Of a stretch of DNA of 64,000 nucleotides, positions 1 to 12,248 are shown one piece after another. A model generated the notes under the pieces. The model did no database searches, was not told the DNA's origin, and saw only the letters and a list, made by a program, of their open reading frames with translations. How positions within the stretch are numbered: the stretch's first letter is position 1; every line of letters starts with the position of its first letter. The stretch is from Ecdyonurus torrentis (taxonomy: Eukaryota; Arthropoda; Insecta; Ephemeroptera; Heptageniidae). Location of the stretch: NCBI GenBank assembly GCA_949318235.1, contig OX439137.1, forward strand, positions 9,325,181-9,389,180, given 5' to 3'. Both the position numbers and the translations under genes were made by a program.

Positions 1-947
1 AACATTTGTTCACTTGTTCATTTGTTATGCTATACAGCATAAATAACTATCTTTCATAGCATAAATATACTGATCAATATATAGCATAATTACTTACGCT
101 GTTCAAATTTAGCCAACAATTATGCTATATTATATAATGGCATAAATGGTATGCATAAATTACGCAATTTATTCTTTCCGCGGGGTTTACGTAATATTTT
201 AAGCTGTTTTATTATTATTATCATTTTAAGTATTTTATAGTATAGTATTTGAAATCTATAAAAGCTAGCCTTAGATGCCAGTAAAAAATTAGCAAACTTA
301 AATCATCGTTTGTTTACTTTTTGTATGCTCTCTTCATTTATTCTCATGTATAATGGTCCTATAATACGGTGACTATAAACAAAACAAAAACGCACAAAAT
401 TATAAAGAATACGGATATATATTTTATATAGTTTCCTTTTACAATAGCGTCACAGAATAACTTATAAAAAATCTGCAATTATTCTAATATACTGTAAAAA
501 AAAAAAGTTTATAAAATTACGAAGAATTCAAATAGATTGCTTAATTACTGTTATAAGTGACGAGTAAACAATCAGGCACGTTGGAAAATGGCAGCGAGGA
601 TCTTTATAATTTCCTGTCCTCATTAACATTGCGGGACCATCCCTTTTTCTTATATATCTATATTTATTTATTTATTTATTTTATTTATTTATTTATTTCA
701 CCAGATTATACATATAAGCATTACAACATTACACAAAATGCAGCATGTAAAATGGTGAAGGGTGCATACAAGGCATTATAAAATACCGCTACACAATTAA
801 GTGGTATGCCACCCTTTACTAATATTAACACAAAATTTAAAATACAACAATGTCATAGTCAATAAATCAGTAGTCAGTAGTCAGAATCAGTAGTCAGAAA
901 ACTACTGCAGTTAGAACGGAGAAATTTAAATGATGTTTTTACTGTAG
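1..947. other. Intergenic, no gene seen
   Basis: AT-rich DNA with an (ATTT)n stretch at about 658-702 and several short CAGTAGT repeats at 865-900. The short open frame here is low-complexity and has no recognisable protein. Confidence 0.5.
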
Positions 948-950
948 TGT

Positions 951-1432
951 AGGGTGGTTGCATTCATCGCCATATGTGAGCAGTAAATAATAACAAAGGT
1001 TAAATAAGGTTTTCAAGTATTATGCAAGAAAAGTAATATGAACACAAAAGTTAACTAATTTTTGAAAGAGAATAGGGTGGTTGTATTCATGTTATAAAGT
1101 CAACGCCATAAGTGAGTAACATGGGAAAATGACACATTTTGCCGGTTTAAAAATACTTATCAATTTTTTTGAGAGCATTGATACTGTTAACAAGTTGAAT
1201 TAGGTTTTCAAGTATGCATAAAAATAATAATTACAAAAAAAAAATAATAAAAAAGTTATTCGTTGCTCAATTATGGCATCGAAGTGCATTTATTATGACG
1301 TCATGCGCACACATCCTATAGCCAAAAGCTGTACGCTTGTCCTATATATACGGAAACAATGTTATATGCATCGCTCCAGTAGCATTCGAAGAGCGCATTC
1401 AGTATATGACATCATTTGGATACACCATATTA
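951..1432 (+). mobile_element. MITE family A copy with a second copy nested inside it
   Basis: The outer copy starts with AGGGTGGTTGCATTCAT at 951, is interrupted at about 1073 by a second copy starting GGGTGGTTGTATTCAT, and resumes at about 1319 with the expected 3' half (GCAATG/CATCGCTCC, then GAGCGCATTC, ATGACATCA). The inner copy ends near 1316. TA dinucleotides lie at both inner junctions, as expected of Tc1/mariner-type integration. The family is about 310 bp, begins TAGGG and ends CCCTA, and has further copies at 7455, 11947 and 45076. Confidence 0.75.
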
Positions 1433-2070
1433 TAAAGATACACATCATTCTTTTCAGATATAGCAAGAAGTATTTTTCAAAATAAGCTTTACTCAACTTA
1501 TATAATATAGTCATGTTCCCCGACTATAATATAATAAGTATGCTTATAGTAAACCGCACAAAAATAGAAGTCTTGATAATATTGTAGTAAACAGATATCA
1601 AAAATTAAATATAACAAACGTACGTCAAAATCACAATAACTGGTATTGATCTAACATAAAAATCACAATCCATTGTTATAAATCAATACATAATATAAGA
1701 TTTAATTAAAAGTTAACATAAACTAATCGAAAAGATAAAGTTGTATAATTCTCATTCAAATCTTATAACTTTCAGATTGCAAATCTTAAAAACTTATTCA
1801 TTCAAAGCACACCAAAAGAAAACATAAATATTGTATATAATTTTTGAATGGCTTAAAAAAAAAAATCTAGATTATAAAAAGACACAATGAACCTCCCTTT
1901 CTTTATTTGATGTTATATTATATATGATAATTTCCATGTAAGAAAAAATTGTATAACATCACAATAAAAACGCAAGATAATAATATAATATTTTTTAAAT
2001 ATAATATAGAAGTGCGTACGCATGACAAAGCGTGTGTGTGTATGAGATAGTGCCAAAAATGACTCATCTC
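1433..2070. other. Intergenic, no feature seen
   Basis: AT-rich sequence without a gene or clear repeat. Confidence 0.4.

Positions 2071-2073
<3 letters not shown>

Positions 2074-2128
<55 letters not shown>
2074..2128. repeat. (CT)n microsatellite
   Basis: Uninterrupted CT dinucleotide run of about 27 units following a short TCTCAT start. Confidence 0.95.
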
Positions 2129-2130
<2 letters not shown>

Positions 2131-2286
2131 CAAACATATAAGCTTTTGATTTGCTAAAGAATATTAATTTTATGCTTGCTTATAGAATGAGTCATATAAT
2201 ACAACATAACATCAGGTGATATGGTATACAGTGGTGATGGTATAAGATCCGCAAACATACTTTTCAACTTATGTGAGTGTATATGA

Positions 2287-2474
<188 letters not shown>

Positions 2475-2476
<2 letters not shown>

Positions 2477-5058
2477 CATCTATGTAATTTTTGTTAGGTA
2501 GCCATTTATATGCTAATATTTATGCGTCATATATAATTTTTTATATATATTATAATAATAAAATGTTATTTACACGTGTTTTTTTAAATATATAATATAG
2601 GAATGTAAAATTATTGATATTTTTTTTTGTATGGTTACATGTGTAAGAATTTTTTTAAAGTATTATATATATACAAAATATTTTATTTTAAAATTTATTA
2701 ATTCTTATATACATGTGACATGCGTATAATAATTTTGTTAATGCTTTTGTAAAGTAAACGTATAAAAATATGCTAACAATTTTAACATTAATTTGAGCTT
2801 TTTTTTTTTTTTTTTAATTTGCACCCAGAAAATATTTGACTTATAACATGGTTATTTAATACTAAATTACGAGAAATGTATGCAAAATACAGCTTTCTGT
2901 TATTTTATTGTAATGTGCTGTTATTTGAAAATATTTTAATTCAAATTGTGTATACCTCTGCCATCAATTAAGTAAATAAATAAATAAAAGGATCGTGTAC
3001 AACGCTCCTCTAATTTTCCCTCTTCATGATTGTACAATTAAGAAATAGCCAAAATTGTTGTTAATTTTTATCAAACGTGCATATTTGTCAAGAAACTTAA
3101 CTATTTGTAATAATTACTCTATTACGTATAAGATACAAGGACCTACCTGATGTTAAAGAGATCCTGGCCTCAAAACATTAAATCAAAAACGTAAAATCCG
3201 TGAGTTGGGACCATCATAATCCTTGTATAAGAAATAATTTCATCAAAATATTAATTATTATTTTAATTTATTTTTCTTTAAAAGATATATATAAATAATA
3301 CTATAAATGGCTGAACTATCGCTATGTATTTTTCATTATATAGAAAAATTGCAATTTACATTATAAATAATACGCATAAATTTGAAATGAAATAAAATTT
3401 AAATAATATTTATACTTTATTCTGTTTCATTAATCTCTGAACATAATAAATTTTTTGTTATAAATGTATGTAAGTTGAAAAAAAAATTAAGTTGATTAAT
3501 ATTTTAAATAGTATTCTATTGAATAAAATTTATAATTATATGTACTGTATAAAACTGAAATTATGAAACATGCACTCTAACAAGTGATTATTGTTTAAAA
3601 AAAGTCAAAGGACCATGTACTGTAAGTGGGTATGTACCTTTTTTAGCCTCTAAAATCAATTATTATTATTATCATAAATACATATATATATAATGCAATA
3701 TTCCTCATGCCCTCAACCCTTCTGTACCCTCACAAACTGGTGTTAAAAAATTGTAAAGTATATACGACAACTTTAGGAGTGAAATTGTAAAGCAGGTTGC
3801 CTACTTTTACAATAAGTTTTATCCCCAGTTTGTGAGGCTATAAATAATATACAGTAGTCCCATCTCAAAATTTATCGTTTACGTTTCGTTTCGTTTCGTT
3901 TTTCGTTGTTGTTTTTTTTTTTTTCGGTTTTTTCGTTTTTTTCTTTTTTTTTTTTTTCCTTTTCGTCTTGTTCTTCTTCTTCCTTCTTTTTTTTTAAGGT
4001 TTATTTCTCTTTAAGGTTATAAACTGCTTGATTATTTGCATTCTATTATAAATTTGATAACCATAAATAATTAATGATTTTATATGGAGATTGCATGCAA
4101 TGAAATTTATATTTTACAAAATTTAAAAAAGCTGCTTGTGAATAGAACTTATAATAAATAGAAATGAACTAATTTTGTCACATAATGTATTTGTGAATTC
4201 CAGCGTTAAAAAGTTCAAATTAGCCATGCAGCTAATTAGTGCTAAAGAAATATTTTTCATAGACCAATTATAGTAGACGATTTTACAAGCACTTCTTATT
4301 GCACATTTTGTGTGAAACTGTGGTGGTGCATTCATGTAATTAAAAACAGATGCTATTTAGTTAAATAATTTAAAAGTCTCACTTTGAGACAGTTTTTTCT
4401 TCTTCTGTTTGTTTCAAAAAGTAATAAAGCTTTAATTATTATTATTTGAACAGTGCAACAATACCAACATTAATTAAAAATATCTATATTTAGTTTAAGT
4501 TTTCTTATAGTTTAACAAGTTTTAATTTCACATATACAAATAATTAATGTACCACGAAAACGTACGAACTTGATCTTGCATACAAAAATTTACCACTATT
4601 TTTATTACCATTACCGATGGGGAATAAGTATTCTGCACTTTAGGGGGAATGTGTTTATAATTAAACCAACATTAGGAAATATATTGACAATGCATATATA
4701 TCAATAATAATATAATTAACGGCTTTTTATTGGGATAAATCAGATTTACATAACCTCTTAATTAATTTAACCCAACTATTTCACTCACAGTATACGTAAT
4801 ACGTATATATATATAGTTAAAAAAATATTTAGTATTAGACTTAAAACGTGAATATTTATAACACCTCTCAAAAGGCGTAATATTAAAAATAATAAAAATC
4901 CCAATTTTATATCAAAGTCAAAACTGTTCTAAATGCGTGTCTTTTTTTTTTTATTGCGATGTAAATTCAAAACTTATTGAAATGAATTATTAGTAGAAAA
5001 AAATCAAAATTAACTTATAAAAGACAATAAACTGTGCTACTTAATAAATTATTTTTTC

Positions 5059-5062
<4 letters not shown>
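2475..5062. other. Intergenic, no gene seen
   Basis: AT-rich stretch with a T-rich block at 3895-3990 (CGTTT repeats passing into poly-T). No supported exon on either strand. Confidence 0.4.

Positions 5063-5111
<49 letters not shown>
5063..5111. repeat. (CT)n microsatellite
   Basis: About 24 uninterrupted CT units. Confidence 0.95.
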
Positions 5112-5113
<2 letters not shown>

Positions 5114-5348
5114 AACAGTATTTGTATCTGCAATGTCATCCCAAACACTTTAGAAATTTATGTACTAAAAAAAAAAAAAGTTGTATATTATGTGTGTAAT
5201 GTACGCGCACTGTATGAAAAGTTATTATTTATTAACATTATACTTATATTGCTCACACTTCAACTATGAAAATTTATTTCATTTTATGATTCATAGTACT
5301 TGTACTCATTCATAATTCATTATATTTATATTTTTTGTAAACGTATAC

Positions 5349-5454
<106 letters not shown>

Positions 5455-6327
5455 TTGAATATTAGTATAGCTTATGTTAAGGATCCTTATAGTGCTTATG
5501 TTAAAGTCAAAATATACAGATAATTTTGTATTCTCATATTTTTTGACAGTTGTTTAATTGACTTGTAATTTTTTTCATTGTTTTATAAGTATGGTCAATT
5601 TTTCAATATACAAATACTGACATTGTAATGTAATTATATATTTTTCATGAAGCAACATTATACATTTTTCAAGTATATATATTTAAAAATTATTGTTTAT
5701 TTAATTATTTAAATTTATTGCGTTATTTATCAATTAAAAAAAGTGTTTTTATTTATACTGTCATAATCTTTAAATAAAAAATAAATGAGTTATATCATTA
5801 AATATTATTTTATTTACGCCATATATAAATATTTACACAAATGTTTAAATTATAAATAATAAATTTAAATAACTGAAAGTACAACTATTCCGTACGAAGT
5901 TTTTTTTTTACATATATAAATAGTGCTTATACATCCTATAATATAAGCTCATGCTCATAATGAACATTTGATACAATTTTTGAATATATTGTTAAAGAAA
6001 ACTCATGTTATAATCTTTAGACTTTAAATAATTTGATTTTACTAATGTTCTGACTTCCTAAAATACGTAAATTTATTAATTATTATTGTTAAAGTTTATT
6101 TTGTAACTGCGGTGTTAACTAAAAGGCTTTCATGTATACCTGAAATTCTTAAGTTGGCCCTTTACTTTTTAGTTACACCTTTAATTGAAAAGTCAGGGAT
6201 AAAAATTGCAGGATCCGTGCCCATTAGAGGAGAGTGAAAAAGAAAATTAAGGCTATATGGGAAGTGGGAAGGCGAAACCCCATTTTCTTCCAACAATTAT
6301 TTCAAGCTGCGATTAGGTATCAAAGTG

Positions 6328-6330
<3 letters not shown>

Positions 6331-6404
<74 letters not shown>
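6331..6404. repeat. (AT)n microsatellite
   Basis: About 37 AT units; creates an artificial IYIYIY open frame. Confidence 0.95.
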
Positions 6405-6407
<3 letters not shown>

Positions 6408-6651
6408 ATAAGATATAATATATATAAATTCAATTAAAATTTATCACAGTATACCTGACTTTCTGCCTTTACACTTTAATTAAATGTTGAAAGAAATGTT
6501 AAAGTAATAATTTTCATATATATTTTGTAATGAAATAAACTACAATACACAATGTACAATTATGTATATACATGCATTAATTACTCGTCAAATGGATTTG
6601 AAATCAATTTCAAAACTATCATGAACAAAATGACTAATGTATAATTTGACC

Positions 6652-6851
6652 NNNNNNNNNNNNNNNNNNNNNNNNNNNNNNNNNNNNNNNNNNNNNNNNN
6701 NNNNNNNNNNNNNNNNNNNNNNNNNNNNNNNNNNNNNNNNNNNNNNNNNNNNNNNNNNNNNNNNNNNNNNNNNNNNNNNNNNNNNNNNNNNNNNNNNNNN
6801 NNNNNNNNNNNNNNNNNNNNNNNNNNNNNNNNNNNNNNNNNNNNNNNNNNN
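6652..6851. other. Assembly gap of exactly 200 N
   Basis: A block of 200 N is flanked on both sides by the same bases: TGTATAATTTGACC ends the left contig and starts the right one. This suggests that the contigs overlap and the gap size is a placeholder. The two X-filled open frames here are meaningless. Confidence 0.95.
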
Positions 6852-7454
6852 TGTATAATTTGACCTACTGTAAAATATTTTTATATTACGTACTCGATCT
6901 TTTGAAGTTGATGTCATATACCAGTTTCAAAGTAGTTTAAAACTCATGTTTACGGAAAAAAAAACTTTTTAATGAAAACAATTGAAAAATAAACAAGATG
7001 ACGTCATTTATTTAAAAGCAAATTACACAAATTCACTTTAAATAAATATTAAGTACATTTTCTCTTTGTATTTTTATTATTTTGAAAATAGTATAACGAT
7101 ATTCTTTTGTGTTTAAAAAAATAAATCAAAATAAACGTTAACAATTTTAACATACATTTTTTTTCTAATACGTATATAATACATTTCCTATTGTTCTTGT
7201 ACGTTTTCAAACAAAGCCTGTTGTACATTATATTATTTTTTTTTTAATAATTACCTCAAGTAAAATGTATTAAAATGACAAGACTGATTTAAAAATATGC
7301 AGAAATTTAAATTCAAGTAAAACGGTTACCAAAAGATTTTAAGACCCAAAGCGCTGGATTACGATTATTCATTTTTATTTTTTATTTATTTTTTATTGTA
7401 TTAGTAATTGTATTAGTAATTGACCACAACAAAACTTTGATTTAATAATAACGT
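6852..7454. other. Intergenic, no feature seen
   Basis: AT-rich sequence without a gene or clear repeat. Confidence 0.4.
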
Positions 7455-7776
7455 ATAGGGTGTATCCACGCATGACGTCATATTTAATGCGCTTCAACGC
7501 CATACTGGATCAATTAACATTATTGCTCAGAATAGGACAAACTTCGTTTTTGGCTATTTTCTTTGGGAAATCAGTTAATTTTTTTTTGTCACATATAAGT
7601 TTGAGATATTAATTCAACGTATTAACAGTATTAATGCTCTTAAAAAAATATTCCGAAGTATTTTTAAACTGCTGGCAAAATGAGTCATTTTTCTATAATG
7701 GCACATGTTATTGAGTGATCCAACATGGCGTTGACATTAATATGAATAAATATGAATTAACATGAGTGACACCCTA
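7455..7776 (-). mobile_element. MITE family A copy (reverse orientation)
   Basis: Begins TAGGGTGTATCCACGCATGA and ends GTGACACCCTA. On the minus strand it carries the family blocks GAGCATTAATACTGTTAATA, GAAAATAGCC, GAGCAATAATG and GACGTCATGCG. TA lies on both sides. Non-coding. Confidence 0.7.
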
Positions 7777-10700
7777 AATGTCACTAATATTCTAAATAAA
7801 CTAATAAAAAAAAAGTGCTAAAACTGAGTTATACGTAATAACTGAGATAAACTGCATGAGTTTATATAGATTGAAATATCACTAATACACGAGTAGTTTT
7901 TTATTTTTTCCAAACATAATTATTTCTATTTACGACTAACAGAACTTTTCATTCCACCCTCGTATGCCAAAAATAAATGATATTCATAATAAAAAGATAT
8001 CCCCCCCGCGCATATTTTGCAGTTTGATTTTGATATGTATTTGAATGGTGACTTAAAATTAACACAATAACAGAATCCTTTCTATACGAACAGTAGAAAC
8101 CTTAATTTATAATAACAATTGGTATTGTCATATAAAATAATGAAGAGTAATACACGGAGACATTTATATTGTAATGGGAATATCACAGCATTAAGCATGA
8201 CTCATCTTAAATACATTATTGGCATCGTAACTTTTTTTTTTTTTTTTTTTTAATAACTTCCTACTTATTGAGGTACTTATTAGACTGGAAAATTATGAAA
8301 ATTATTATTAAAAAAATACTTATATGAGTTCTCTACAAGGAAATATACTTTAATTTGAATTGTAAGCAGTTTGAAAAACTATGCATGTTTTTTTTTAATA
8401 ATATTTTTTTTACTTATTCACGTGTCATGTCATGACCTTTTACAACACAGTAGCTTTTGAAATATTGTTATGAAGTTTACGATTTTATGTGAAATTAATA
8501 CTAAAATCCTTCAAAAGAGATTTTTATTATTTTTTTTTTTCACCACAGCTGACAACGATTACCGTAATTTCAATATACGTCTGTTAAATAACAAAAATAT
8601 AATTATGTATATATATATTTAATTATACGTTTTTCAATATACTCAAAGGAATTTTTATAATACGTATAAATTTTTTATAAATAATGTAAAAATCTTTCTG
8701 CGAAATTTGCTTATATAATATATTAAAGATTAAAATAAAAATAAAACTTGATTTTTCTGTCTCGTTTTAAGATTAGAGAATTTAATTATAATCCTTCTAT
8801 TTTTAAAATTTGGAGAAAATTTTGCTTTCATTTCTTCTCTGTCTCTCTAATTAAATAATCCATGCGTAAACAAAATTCAAATAATATTTTTCAGCTTTTA
8901 TATTTATGCGTAAAATCAAAATAGAAAATATTTTGATTCAATTAATTATTTTGCAATTATAAAAAAAAAAAACTAAAAAAAATTACAGCCCAAAAATTAA
9001 AGTAACTGCCCAATTGTTAATTTTAAATTAAAACTATAAAAATATGTTGTTAGACAAAATTTTATTTTGGATTGCACCCATTATTATATCAATGACTAAT
9101 GCTCTATAATAAAAAGACCACTTAAAATTTTTTCTTTGCGATATATTATAGTTTACAAAAGCACCTTAATTTATATCGGATACTCAAAAGAAATAAAAAT
9201 TTATAGTTATTATAGAAATAATTGTATATATGTTTTATATCAAAGAAATTGATCTCAAATTTTATATAATTCTTTAAAAAAAATGTTGGGAAAATGCTGT
9301 AAACGAAAAGCTATTTAAAAATACCTGTTTCACTATTACTTTACACCAAAGTTATTTCCTTTTATAATAATAATATATTAACAGGTCACTAAACAAGATG
9401 AGTCGATTAATCGATATTGAATAATTTTCTCCTGTATATAAATTATAGCAATATAGTTTCATTATAAAGTTTTTTTACATATAAAATTGATGCCTTTCAT
9501 TGATCATTTTCAAAAGTATAATAATATGGCAAATACATAATAAAATTGTATACCATAGAAATGTTTAAAGTTAAATTGTATGAATCATTTTTAAGGCACC
9601 GTGCAGTCTATAAGAGAAAATCGGAAATAAGTATGACGTGATCTAGCTAGTCCGCGAGTTGCTTTACCTCCAAGCCTGTATATAAATGCGTATTACACGT
9701 GTATTTAAGAATGTATTAAACCTTGAAAATTGAATTAAATTATATAGTCTTTTTGTTTGCGTTGTTTTGATGAGTAATGCATAATGATTTTAAATATATA
9801 TAACAGATGAGAATGATCTGTTTCAAAAAAAAGGTTGGTCTTTATATATAATGATGACTATGATATGGGCCTATAAAATTTTATTTTTTGATTATATTAT
9901 GTGAAATAGTATGGCATTAAACAAAAATCAGCAGAAAAAAGTACTGACCTTATATTTTTGTTCATAAAATAAAGCCTTAAAAACGATATAACTAAAACAA
10001 TGTAAACGATGTACCTTTTAAAGTATATTATTCTCAAAAACACTATTTTGATATAAAATATGTAAACTGCAAAAATTACGATTGATATAAACTACATCTA
10101 GTTAGAAGAAAAAAAAAAGTGATACAAATTTGCATAGAATGGAAAAACTTTCACTATAAATTATTGTGAATGAGATAGTGACAACTACATAAAGATGTCA
10201 AATAAGATTGGCGTGGATAAAGTCGATCTCTCTCTCTCTTTCTCTCTCTGCTCTGTTAACATAAATGGAAAATTTCCAACTCTCGCACTATTATTCGCTA
10301 GATATATATTTTATTCTGTTGCATATCATTATAGACTAGCAACAGGAGAAAACAAACAAAAATGTTATATTTATTCTCCTTTTATTGCTATAGAGAAAAT
10401 CAGATTAGGTTTCAATACTTTAGATAATATATTATTCCATATTTTCCCAATAAATAAATAATAATAAAAAAAAGCAGATGACAATTAAAGTTTACTAATT
10501 AGTCAATTAGTGAATTTTGGCGAATACATATGACTGCAGGTCAAATTTTTTCCACCTTTTTTTTGTAAAAACTATTTTTTGTAAAAATTTATATTAATTA
10601 ATACAATACCGACTTTTTTTTTTTTTTTTTTTTTAGCGATTTTTCAAGTATTTAACCACAATTTTAAGGTTTGTCGTTGTCGTTGTTCTTAAAAGTTGTA

Positions 10701-11022
10701 CGTGCTTTTTTTTATACGTATATTCTTCCGTTCTAAAAAAAAAATATACATTTATCAGTGATAAATAAACGATTTAAATTGACATAAATGTTCATCGTTT
10801 CCGCCGGACTTACTTACATATTATTATAATATAAATAAAATAAATACATAAATATTTGTGTGTTTTTTTTAAGATATAATATTAACACTCCTTTATCGTA
10901 GAAGGAAATTTAATATATCAATTTATTACTTGCATATTTTTTTTCCATGAAAAATGTAATTTAATTATACTCTCTTTTCAATTAATCCACAACTCTTATA
11001 AATTTTGACAATAACATATACC

Positions 11023-11057
<35 letters not shown>

Positions 11058-11946
11058 GGTTAGATGCAGTATAATTTCAAATATAATTTTTATTTTTGAT
11101 GTACAGTATATATTATCAATAAAAGTTATGTTATGTTATTTATAAAAACAAATAATAAAATATAGATCTCGTAATCATGGAAATTATCGCATCATCACAT
11201 CATACTGTAGAGCTGAGCATTTTATAGTTTTAATTATACAAGTCTCGATTATTTATTAATTATATTCTTAATTATATTTTCTACATTAATTATTTTAAAA
11301 GGCATATTACAATATATAATCTTGATTCTTGAAGAAAACATTAGCAAATTTATATCACAAAACACTTGGAGGGACTTTATCAGTTTATGTTTCAAAACCC
11401 AACTGTGGCGCCGTAGCAGAGATTAGAAAATTTCGATGCACAACATTTTTATACTAATTTTTGCCTGTTTCTGACGCCATAAACAGAAATATTCACACAA
11501 ATTGCATACTTTACAGTTTTTTCACGCTCTCTTGTGGGGCCACATTTACATTGTGGTAAAAATCGGCATTAGTTTTGTAGATCCCATTTTGTGTATTATC
11601 TTTAATCATTAAAAATAACATGATTATTTTATGTGGTATATTGCTATAAGGTGTATAAGGACACTTTATAATGTCCATTCTTGAAAGTTGCACACCCCTG
11701 TGTATAATAAATATGCTTTAAATGTTTTATTTTGTTGTCATGAGTTGATGTTGATACATTTCTTGTAGCCTGCACTCTAGAAATATGATTTACTTGAGAA
11801 GTGCGCTAGCAAATCAATCATAGGCGATGCGGGAAAATCTTAGAGACAATTGCACCAATTTTCTACATCCTATATACCCTGTAGCATATTGCAGGACCAT
11901 AAGTTTTTTTTCTTTTTTTCTTTATAATACAGTAGTTTCTTTATTA
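7777..11946. other. Intergenic, no gene seen
   Basis: AT-rich DNA with homopolymers (poly-T at 8231-8251 and 10614-10635, poly-A at 11028-11055) and a short CT-rich stretch at 10227-10248. An 88-codon open frame at 10195-10461 has no family resemblance and no splice context. Confidence 0.4.
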
Positions 11947-12248
11947 TAGGGAGTTGACATATGAAAGTTGACGCCATTTGTGAGCACTAAATAACATTGA
12001 CCGGTAAGGGAAAACGAAAAGATTTATCAGAGTTTAAAAATACTTAGCAATATTTTTGAGAGCATTAATGCTGTTAACAGATTGAATTAGGGTTTCAAGT
12101 ATGCGAGAAAAATAGTAATAAACAAAAGCACCTTATTTTCCAAAGAAAATAGCTAAACGTTTTTGTCCTACGCTGAGCAATGTTATTCATTGCTCCAATA
12201 TGGCGTCGGAGCGCATTCACTTTGACGTCATGCGCATTATAAACCCTA
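11947..12248 (+). mobile_element. MITE family A copy
   Basis: Starts TAGGGAGTTGAC and ends AAACCCTA, flanked by TA. It has the family blocks TTTTTGAGAGCATTAATGC, GGGTTTCAAGTATGC, AAAGAAAATAGCTAAACG, CTGAGCAATG and TTTGACGTCATGCGC. This is the best preserved copy of the right half. Confidence 0.75.

Noticed and set aside
6588..6917. Open frames across the N block
   Set aside because: They consist mainly of undefined residues in an assembly gap.
10195..10461. 88-codon open frame
   Set aside because: No recognisable domain, low-complexity ends, no promoter or splice context; expected by chance in 17 kb of AT-rich DNA.
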